From NCBI RefSeq assembly GCF_000970085.1, contig NZ_CP009506.1, positions 3,534,001-3,598,000 on the forward strand: a stretch of 64,000 nucleotides of DNA. Reading direction: 5' to 3'. A model generated the notes under the pieces. That model was not told the DNA's origin. It did no database searches and was given only the letters and a program-made list of their open reading frames with translations. The position numbers and the translations under genes were made by a program. Origin of the DNA: Methanosarcina siciliae T4/M. Lineage in GTDB: Archaea; Halobacteriota; Methanosarcinia; Methanosarcinales; Methanosarcinaceae. The first letter of the stretch is position 1. Each line of letters begins with the position of its first letter. Shown piece after piece: positions 44,494 through 50,597 of the stretch.

Positions 44494-45855
44494 ATGATTA
44501 TAAACCCGAACGAAATCCTGGAAACAATTCAAATGGTCAGGATGGAACACCTGGATATCAGAACCGTCACCATGGGGATCAGTCTCAGGGACTGCAGCCA
44601 TCCGGATCTTGAGGTTTTCAACGAAAACATCTATGAGAAAATAACTTCCAGAGCAAAGGAGCTTGTCCGGACAACGAATGAGATCCAGAGTCTTTACGGG
44701 ATTCCTATTATCAACAGGCGAATTTCCGTAACTCCGATATCCATAGCTGCCGAAAGCTGCAGGTCTCAGGACTTCGTTTCCGTTGCAAAGACAATGGATG
44801 AAGCTGCAAGGGAAGCGGGTGTGGATTTTATAGGAGGGTTCAGCGCTCTTGTCCATAAAGGAGAAACCCAAGGAGACCTCAAACTGATAAACTCCATTCC
44901 CGAAGCCCTCGCATCTACCGAGAAAGTCTGTTCGTCCGTAAACGTTGCAACCACAAAAGCAGGCATTAATATGGACGCAGTCGGCATGATGGGCAAAGTG
45001 ATCAAAGAGACTGCGGAGCTGACCGCTGACAGGGACGGGATAGGCTGTGCCAAACTGGTGGTTTTTGCAAATGCTCCCGAAGATAATCCCTTTATGGCGG
45101 GCGCTTTTCATGGTATAGGCGAGCCTGAGTGTGTTATCAATGTGGGGGTAAGCGGACCTGGAGTGGTCAATGCCGCTCTTTGCGAACTTGAAAACCCGAA
45201 CCTTACGGAAATCTCCGAGACGATCAAAAAGACAGCCTTCAAAATCACCCGCATGGGGGAAATGGTTGGAAAGGAGGTTTCTCGAAGGCTTGGGGTGGAA
45301 TTCGGAATTCTTGACCTCTCGCTTGCTCCGACTCCGGCAATCGGGGACAGTGTTGCTGCGATTCTTGAAGCTATGGGGCTTGAGCGCTGCGGGACCCACG
45401 GGACAACGGCAGCCCTTGCCCTCCTGAATGACGCCGTAAAAAAAGGTGGAGCAATGGCTTCTTCTTCCGTAGGAGGCTTAAGCGGAGCTTTTATTCCGGT
45501 CAGTGAGGATGCAGGCATGATCGAAGCAGTAAAAGCCGGAGCCCTTTCTCTGGAAAAACTCGAAGCCATGACCTGCGTCTGTTCCGTGGGGCTTGACATG
45601 ATAGCAGTTCCGGGTGATACTTCAGCTACTACCCTTTCTGCAATCATTGCCGATGAAATGGCGGTTGGAGTAATCAACAAAAAGACAACAGCCGTCCGTA
45701 TCATCCCGGCTCCGGGAAAAGCCGTAGGGGATTCCGTGGAGTTCGGCGGGCTTCTCGGAAATGCACCTATTATGCCGGTAAGCAGTTTCAGTTCCGAGAC
45801 TTTCGTAAATCGGGGAGGAAGGATTCCGGCTCCCATCCAGTCGCTTACGAACTGA
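44494..45855 (+). CDS. UPF0210 family protein (DUF711, PFL-like)
   Basis: A 453-residue protein of the UPF0210 family, which has a glycyl-radical-enzyme-like barrel but unknown activity. Landmarks are IRTVTMGISLRDCSHPDLEV near 22-41, DFIGGFSALVHKGETQGDLK near 110-129, CAKLVVFANAPEDNPFMAGA near 185-204, GTHGTTAALALLNDAVKKGG and SVGGLSGAFIPVSEDAGMIE further on. GAGGAG precedes the ATG. It forms an operon with the ACT protein, suggesting regulation by a small ligand. The reaction is unknown. Confidence 0.93.
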   Translation: MIINPNEILETIQMVRMEHLDIRTVTMGISLRDCSHPDLEVFNENIYEKITSRAKELVRTTNEIQSLYGIPIINRRISVTPISIAAESCRSQDFVSVAKTMDEAAREAGVDFIGGFSALVHKGETQGDLKLINSIPEALASTEKVCSSVNVATTKAGINMDAVGMMGKVIKETAELTADRDGIGCAKLVVFANAPEDNPFMAGAFHGIGEPECVINVGVSGPGVVNAALCELENPNLTEISETIKKTAFKITRMGEMVGKEVSRRLGVEFGILDLSLAPTPAIGDSVAAILEAMGLERCGTHGTTAALALLNDAVKKGGAMASSSVGGLSGAFIPVSEDAGMIEAVKAGALSLEKLEAMTCVCSVGLDMIAVPGDTSATTLSAIIADEMAVGVINKKTTAVRIIPAPGKAVGDSVEFGGLLGNAPIMPVSSFSSETFVNRGGRIPAPIQSLTN

Positions 45856-46258
45856 ATTGTTATTATCAGAATCGAGAACCTCGGGAAGAGCAATCATTCA
45901 GCGCGCTGTCGGGAAGTCAGAATATGCTGCTTTTAAGTTCTCCACGGAGTGGCTGACGACTCAAACAGGATGAAAAACAAAGTCAATAGCCTTCTAGCCT
46001 TCAGATAGTGAAGAATGGATTCTCTGAAGTTTGTCCATTAATCCTTTAAAAGGCTGGCTATGGCTTTTTTTCTTATTTTTTTTAATTTTAGTTTTACAGG
46101 TATTCTGTTCTTTTTAAGGTTTTGTTTCTCAAACATCTCATGTAAAAAATTATATGTATACTGTTGTAAAATAATCATCAAATACAGAAAATTTTTTCAT
46201 CATTATTTTATCGATATCAGGTTTCATATTTGAGTCAAAAGTATTTTCTCCTTCATTT
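45856..46258. other. Intergenic
   Basis: Between the ends of two convergent genes. A T-rich stretch at 46060-46130 fits transcription ends. No gene is seen. Confidence 0.4.
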
Positions 46259-47155
46259 TTACTTCGAGTTTTCCCACAGCGATCTCATCATTTCCCTGAT
46301 TTCTTCTATTTTTTTGATGCTGGATTCATCGTTTATAATATCAAGTTCGTTAAAGGATTCAAGGGCGATCTTTGCTGCAATCGAGGCATCATTCAGGTAT
46401 CTGTTCCCTGCACTGCTCATAATTGTCTGAAGGGCGGATGCAGCCTGGAAAACGGCATTTTCCATCTCCTCTTCCTCAGCGCTTTTTCCTATCTCCCCAA
46501 TGGAAGCTGCTATGTTCCCGGTTGCGCTTTGAAGGTTTTCTTTCATTGCTGCTGCAGCCATCTCTTCCAGCATAAGTTCGGCTCCTATTGCAGCTTCCTC
46601 AAGGGTTTTCTGAGCAGCCAGTTTCCCGGTTTCTCCGAGGCAGGTGGCACATATGGCGGCATTTTCCGAAACATCAGGGATTTTCATTCTGGCAACCGCT
46701 TTTCCAATTTCCCCAAGCCCGATTGTAACGGCAAGGGTTTCTCTTCCCCTGTTAAGGAGAGCCGCCGTATTTCCGCTTTTCCCGAGCATTGAAGCTGCAA
46801 GTTTGGCTACCGTCTCAAGCTGCTGTCCGGCTGCGATTTTTCCGATGGTTCCTAAAGAAAGCAGGACCCTGACAGTTGTACTTTCCATGTTCTGCTTCAT
46901 CGAGCACTGGAGCATCTTTTCCAGGGACAGGATAGCGTTGACTGCGGCATTTTCCATTCCCTGAAGGGCAGCAGCCTTTCCTATTTCTTTTATGGAAGAT
47001 ATTACCTTCTCGGCTTCCAGTTCTTTTCTTTCGCTAAGATACTCTTTACCGATCTCTGTCAGGGAAGCGAGAGCCTGGCTTACTCCTTCGTCAAAATTCT
47101 CATCGATAGAATCCAGTCCCTTTCTCACTGCTTGATCACTCTCTTTTGAAAGCAT
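46259..47155 (-). CDS. Alanine-rich helical repeat protein
   Basis: A 298-residue, all-helical, Ala/Glu-rich soluble protein made of about seven repeats of 35-40 residues. The repeat signature is a phrase like S-[IL]-x-E-I-G-K-x-A-A: SLTEIGKEYL, SIKEIGKAAA, SLGTIGKIAA, GLGEIGKAVA, CLGETGKLAA and SIGEIGKSAE. This looks like a HEAT-like or similar alpha-solenoid scaffold. It has no signal peptide or membrane helix. GGAG lies about ten bases before the ATG. Function is unknown. It lies upstream of, and on the same strand direction as, nothing obvious; the microprotein genes are further right on the same strand and could share its transcript. Confidence 0.75.
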   Translation of the reverse strand: MLSKESDQAVRKGLDSIDENFDEGVSQALASLTEIGKEYLSERKELEAEKVISSIKEIGKAAALQGMENAAVNAILSLEKMLQCSMKQNMESTTVRVLLSLGTIGKIAAGQQLETVAKLAASMLGKSGNTAALLNRGRETLAVTIGLGEIGKAVARMKIPDVSENAAICATCLGETGKLAAQKTLEEAAIGAELMLEEMAAAAMKENLQSATGNIAASIGEIGKSAEEEEMENAVFQAASALQTIMSSAGNRYLNDASIAAKIALESFNELDIINDESSIKKIEEIREMMRSLWENSK

Positions 47156-47284
47156 GGATTTGAAGCTCCTTTTTGATCCGGTATGCCCTTATTTTGTTCT
47201 CATGTTTTTCTTTTTGTGCTACTTCTAGGAGACCCTTTACTGCTTTAATTGTTATTTGCTTTGGTCTTTCTATTTGTTTTGTTT

Positions 47285-47368
47285 TCAATCAATAGCTCCG
47301 CCAGAATAATGGTAGATATAGTAAAGCGTCAGAAAAACGAGAATTGCAAGAAGAGCTTTAAAGTCTAT
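47285..47368 (-). CDS. 27-residue membrane microprotein, copy 1 (ATA at start position)
   Basis: The frame reads IDFKALLAILVF followed by LTLYYIYHYSGGAID and ends at TGA. It aligns without gaps with copies 2 and 3 over all 27 codons, with most differences at third codon positions (GAC/GAT, TTT/TTC, AAA/AAG, GTT/GTA, TAC/TAT, CAT/CAC), which indicates selection on the protein. The codon at the start position is ATA, not ATG, and no SD precedes it. An open in-frame extension (about 21 codons, EETENRGIDEITNLLKK) lies upstream but also lacks ATG, GTG or TTG. So this copy either starts at ATA or ATT, forms part of a longer protein, or has recently died. Confidence 0.5.
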   Translation of the reverse strand: MDFKALLAILVFLTLYYIYHYSGGAID

Positions 47369-47912
47369 TTTTTTTAATAAATTGGTTATTTCATCAATCC
47401 CCCTATTCTCTGTTTCTTCCCCGAATTTACTTTATATTTATGGTTTCCTGGTTCAAATATTTTCAGGTAACAAGATAAATTTTCAAGTATGTTGATCCCG
47501 TTTTTACAGCATTTTCTTTGGAACCGTATGTAAAACAACCGGGTAAAATATGTTTTTTATTAATCCAGAAATTCAGTCGTCTCTTCTCTATCTTCCATTC
47601 TTATCTGTTCGACGCTTTTGAGTAATAGAAAAAACGGTTTTCCATAATTCCATAGCCGAACCTCTTGATTTAAGTTTCCCGAGTCTTGATTCAACACTCG
47701 AATTGCAACTCGGGATCAAAAGAACTCGAAGATTTCCCGGGAGTTTTAAATTCCAGGCAGAAACAGTTACTTTTAATAACAAATTAAAATATTTCTTAAG
47801 TCAGGATACGGCACCCACCCACTCCGCTATCGTATCCGCCATTTCATAAAGATCCCAGGTTTGAATTGATGAAAATAAATGTTGTTCTTGCCCTTGCTCT
47901 TCTTTTTCCCTT
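47369..47912. other. Spacer between microprotein copies 1 and 2
   Basis: No credible gene. A 64-codon minus-strand frame at 47588-47782 has no SD or domain. The DNA is AT-rich with T-runs. Confidence 0.4.
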
Positions 47913-47996
47913 TCAGGCTATAGCTCCACCGGAAAAGTGATAGATATAGTAAAGAGTACAGAATACAAGTACTGCAAGAATTGCCTTGAAATCCAT
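47913..47996 (-). CDS. 27-residue membrane microprotein, copy 2
   Basis: ATG 47996 to TGA encodes 27 residues: MDFKAILAVLVF, then CTLYYIYHFSGGAIA. A short cytoplasmic start (MDFK) is followed by one membrane helix of about 17 residues (AILAVLVFCTLYYIYHF) and a small Gly/Ala end. AAGGAG lies seven bases upstream of the ATG, a strong ribosome binding site. Copy 3 is 110 bases upstream on the same strand and probably in the same transcript. It is too short for ordinary gene calling. Single-helix peptides of this size often act as small subunits of membrane complexes; I cannot name the partner. Confidence 0.72.
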   Translation of the reverse strand: MDFKAILAVLVFCTLYYIYHFSGGAIA

Positions 47997-48022
47997 TGTT
48001 TTACTCCTTTTTAGCGGTGTTC

Positions 48023-48106
48023 TCAGGCTATGGCACCGGATGAAAAGTGATAGATGTAGTAAAGACTACAGAATACAAGTACTGCAAGAATTGCTTTGAA
48101 GTCCAT
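48023..48106 (-). CDS. 27-residue membrane microprotein, copy 3
   Basis: ATG 48106 to TGA encodes MDFKAILAVLVF, then CSLYYIYHFSSGAIA. It differs from copy 2 at Thr/Ser 14 and Gly/Ser 23, with further synonymous changes. AAGGAGG lies nine bases upstream of the ATG, the strongest ribosome binding site of the three. The spacer to copy 2 is only 26 bases, so copies 3 and 2 form a small operon read leftward. Confidence 0.75.
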   Translation of the reverse strand: MDFKAILAVLVFCSLYYIYHFSSGAIA

Positions 48107-48624
48107 AATTGTTATCCTCCTTTTAAAACTATCAAGAAAAATCCTTTTTGTGGGTAAAATTAGTAGTGAGGCGCAGGTATATAAAAATGCCGTTTTGTAT
48201 CGTTTTTGGGGTTCATTCCTGTTTTTTCAGTCCATTTATGTTTTTATTTTTGTCCGGCTGTCTATTCTGGCTTTTAAGGTTTTCAGAACTTTGAAATCAT
48301 CGATCTGGGACCTGGTTTGAATTATTAATCAGGAGAAAATACTTTCTGCTTTTGCAAAAGTAACCTTATATATTGTCCGGTAAAATTATACCTTGAGGGT
48401 CTAAATCAGGAGATCTGTTTCAAGTATCTTTTCCACATCTTTTCCCTCCCGGAGCCCGGTAAATGGATAAATTTGTATCCGGGCTTACGCCGACCAGGGG
48501 GAGGATACAGGCTCCCTTTTACTTCAAAGTTTTACTTGTGGATGTAAGAAAGGCAGAAAGTGACACCTGTAAAAGTGATGAAAGCAGAAGTAGTGCCCTC
48601 AAAAGCGATACCCTGTAAAAGTGA
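48107..48624. other. Intergenic with promoter and structured leader of the phosphoribosyltransferase
   Basis: Divergent region between the microprotein operon (leftward) and the phosphoribosyltransferase (rightward). A TATA box (ccttatatattg, 48364-48375) would start a rightward transcript near 48400. Confidence 0.45.
48444..48520 (+). promoter_or_regulatory. Attenuator-like structured leader
   Basis: GCCCGG/CCGGGC (48454-48459/48479-48484) forms one stem. GGGAG/CTCCC (48499-48503/48512-48516) followed by TTTT looks like a terminator. CCTCCC (48445-48450) can instead pair with GGGAGG (48499-48504), which would open the terminator and enclose the first stem. The mutually exclusive pairings are typical of attenuators or riboswitches; no known class is recognised. 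Confidence 0.45.
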
Positions 48625-49365
48625 TGCCATCAGAAGGGGATTTATCTGGACAGAGGAAAAGAAAAGGCAGCCAGGCAGTTTAACTGCTCTCCGGCAGAAA
48701 AGAGTTCTTTCAGGTGCGAGCTCATAAGTTTTGGGGAAGTTTCCCGCCTTTCAAAGCTTCTTGCCCGGAAAATCAAAGCCTCAGGCTATAAGCCCGACCT
48801 GATCATTGCTATAGGGAGAGGAGGTTTTGTCCCCGGGAGGCTTATTTCGGACTTTTTGCTTTTCAATGAGCTTACAACAATGAAGGTCGAACACTATACC
48901 CGGGGAGCAGAAATAAAAGCAGAAGCCCGAATCAAATATCCCATCCCTATAGGCATAAGCGGGAAGAAAGTGCTTATCGTAGACGACATAACCGATACGG
49001 GAGATACCCTTTCCCTTTCTGTTGCTTACGCGCAGAGCCTGAACCCTGCTGAGGTCAGAACTGCAGTCCTCCAGCACAAGACCTGTTCTTCCTTCACCCC
49101 GGATTTTTACGCCCAAAAAATTGTCAGGTGGCGCTGGATAATTTATCCCTGGGCTCGTTATGAGGATCTGGGCGGGTTTGCGGAAAAGATTCTCGGGGAC
49201 AGAACTCTTGAAATCACCCGGATAATAACCGAATTTAAAGTCAGGTATGAGATCATGGTCGGCGAAAAAGAGCTTCTTGAGATTCTGCAGGGCCTTGCTG
49301 AGATGAACGAGATTGAGAGGGTTGAAACGGAAAAGATGGTCGGATGGCGGGTTAAGGGAAAGTAA
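48625..49365 (+). CDS. Phosphoribosyltransferase, start unclear (possible N-terminal frameshift)
   Basis: A type I phosphoribosyltransferase. DLIIAIGRGGFVPGRLISDF forms the first strand and loop, and the PRPP-binding motif is VLIVDDITDTGDTLSLSVAY. It is followed by WRWIIYPWARYEDLGGFAEK and a short winged-helix-like C-terminus. The fold needs sequence well upstream of TTG 48856 (residues SRLSKLLARKIKASGY onward), but the frame, open from 48625, has no ATG, GTG or TTG before that. Other-frame ATGs at 48578 and 48624 are available, so a one-base shift in the A/G-rich stretch near 48650-48668, a sequencing error or an unusual start is likely. The substrate base is unknown. A structured leader precedes it. 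Confidence 0.75.
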   Translation, partial: CHQKGIYLDRGKEKAARQFNCSPAEKSSFRCELISFGEVSRLSKLLARKIKASGYKPDLIIAIGRGGFVPGRLISDFLLFNELTTMKVEHYTRGAEIKAEARIKYPIPIGISGKKVLIVDDITDTGDTLSLSVAYAQSLNPAEVRTAVLQHKTCSSFTPDFYAQKIVRWRWIIYPWARYEDLGGFAEKILGDRTLEITRIITEFKVRYEIMVGEKELLEILQGLAEMNEIERVETEKMVGWRVKGK

Positions 49366-49437
49366 GTGAAAATAAGAAAAAATTAAAAAGTAGGGAAAAT
49401 ACGACGGCAGAGAAATGCCAAAATTTCTGATGCGTCC

Positions 49438-50175
49438 TCACATTACGGTTTCTGTGACAAGTTCCAGGTTCCCCTGCGGGAAAACTCTGGAAACCCTGAC
49501 GTTCCAGTTCTTGTTTTCTCCGTTTTCAGCCTGGATCAGGTTAAAGCACTGTGTGGTTTTGCCTCTGGTCTTGGAAGAACAGAAGGTGCCTGCGTTTACG
49601 ACAAGCATGTTGTTCAGGTTCCAGACATGAGGAATGTGGCAGTGCCCGCAAAGTACAAGGTTTACCTTGCAGCGGTTCAGGAGGTCAAGGACATCTCCTG
49701 CATCGACAAGAACGGTGTTTTCTCTCCCGGCAAGCGGGATCGGGACCAGGTGGTGGTGCAGGGCAAAGACCTTGAAATTCTCTCCGGAAAAGGCTTCTTT
49801 GATCCAGCCATAGTTTTCTCTTCCCAGATGCCCTTCATCAAGGTCAGGCTGTGAAGAATCGGCTCCTACGACAGTTACGTTTCCCATGTTTCGGGTGGGG
49901 AATCTGTTTTCGAAAAGGTCTTCGAAGTGCAGATAGCCTGCGTTTTTGGAGTCATGGTTTCCTGGAACAAGGACCCTGTCCTTGCATTCAATTCTGTCAA
50001 TAAACTTCTTTACCCCGTCATATTCGGCTGAAAACCCGTTTTCTGTCAGGTCGCCGGTAATTACCACTATGTCAGGGTTCAGCCGGTTTATGTTCTCCAG
50101 CATGGATTCTGCAATTTCCGGGACAAAATACGCTTCTGAAAAATGAATATCCGAAAGGTGTACAATCTGTATAAT
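49438..50175 (-). CDS. Calcineurin-like metallophosphoesterase with ATT start
   Basis: A phosphoesterase with all family motifs: HLSDIHF (motif I), TGDLTENG, VPGNHDSKN, FALHHHLVPIP and LCGHCHIPHVW, which together bind two metal ions. It probably hydrolyses a phosphodiester or phosphomonoester; the substrate is unknown. The first ATG (50101-50103) lies after motif I, so it cannot be the true start. In-frame sequence upstream reads IIQIVHLSDIHFSEAYF and is closed by TAA at 50179-50181. Only ATT (50173-50175) or ATA is available, and GAGGGAG lies about six bases before the ATT. Initiation at ATT is therefore the simplest reading, giving 245 residues. Confidence 0.82.
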   Translation of the reverse strand: MIQIVHLSDIHFSEAYFVPEIAESMLENINRLNPDIVVITGDLTENGFSAEYDGVKKFIDRIECKDRVLVPGNHDSKNAGYLHFEDLFENRFPTRNMGNVTVVGADSSQPDLDEGHLGRENYGWIKEAFSGENFKVFALHHHLVPIPLAGRENTVLVDAGDVLDLLNRCKVNLVLCGHCHIPHVWNLNNMLVVNAGTFCSSKTRGKTTQCFNLIQAENGENKNWNVRVSRVFPQGNLELVTETVM

Positions 50176-50597
50176 TTTTTACTCCCTCTTTTCTCTGGAA
50201 TTTTATAATTTTATTTGTATCCAGAACACTGAACTTCCGTTCCATTATATATACCTATCTGTAAAAAATATATATTTTTATGAATCTAATGATAAATCGT
50301 TAAAAAAGCTAGAGTTTTATCTTGATTTTTTTAGCTTTATATGTATGTATCTAACTTAAATTCGTGTAGAATGTTCCTCTGAAAATACATAGAATAAGAT
50401 TCTCGTGTATATTCAGTCCTGCTTTTTGTGCAGTTACCTGGCGCGCGGGTAAGGACTTGAAAAAGAGATTTTTTCAAAAAAGATATTTCCGGACTTCGAA
50501 CAAAGTCAGATTTAATTCTTTTTTTCAAGCTCTGAATTTTATATGACGAACCAAGAAGCTACTCAGTCTTTAGCTGAGTGGTAGTTCACTTTTACGG
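50176..50597. other. Intergenic with an orphan IS605-type end
   Basis: AT-rich. No gene. The hairpin at 50555-50589 next to the vWA operon is listed separately. Confidence 0.45.
50555..50589 (+). mobile_element. Possible solo right end of an IS200/IS605-type element
   Basis: GAAGCTACTCAG-TCTTTAG-CTGAGTGGTAG-TTCAC has the form of right-end hairpins of archaeal IS1341/IS605 elements (GAAGC-stem, TTTAGC, stem, GTAGTTCAC). CTACTCAG pairs with CTGAGTGGTAG with a three-base bulge. No transposase or tnpB is adjacent, so it would be a leftover end or a solo guide-RNA scaffold. Confidence 0.4.

Noticed and set aside
44458..45399. 313-codon minus-strand frame opposite the UPF0210 gene
   Set aside because: Antisense shadow of a conserved coding sequence, with no domain and no ribosome binding site.
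45108..45893. 261-codon minus-strand frame opposite the UPF0210 gene
   Set aside because: Same reason: low-complexity Ser/Pro/Ala-rich shadow.
47588..47782. 64-codon minus-strand frame between microprotein copies
   Set aside because: No SD, no domain, and basic non-protein-like composition.
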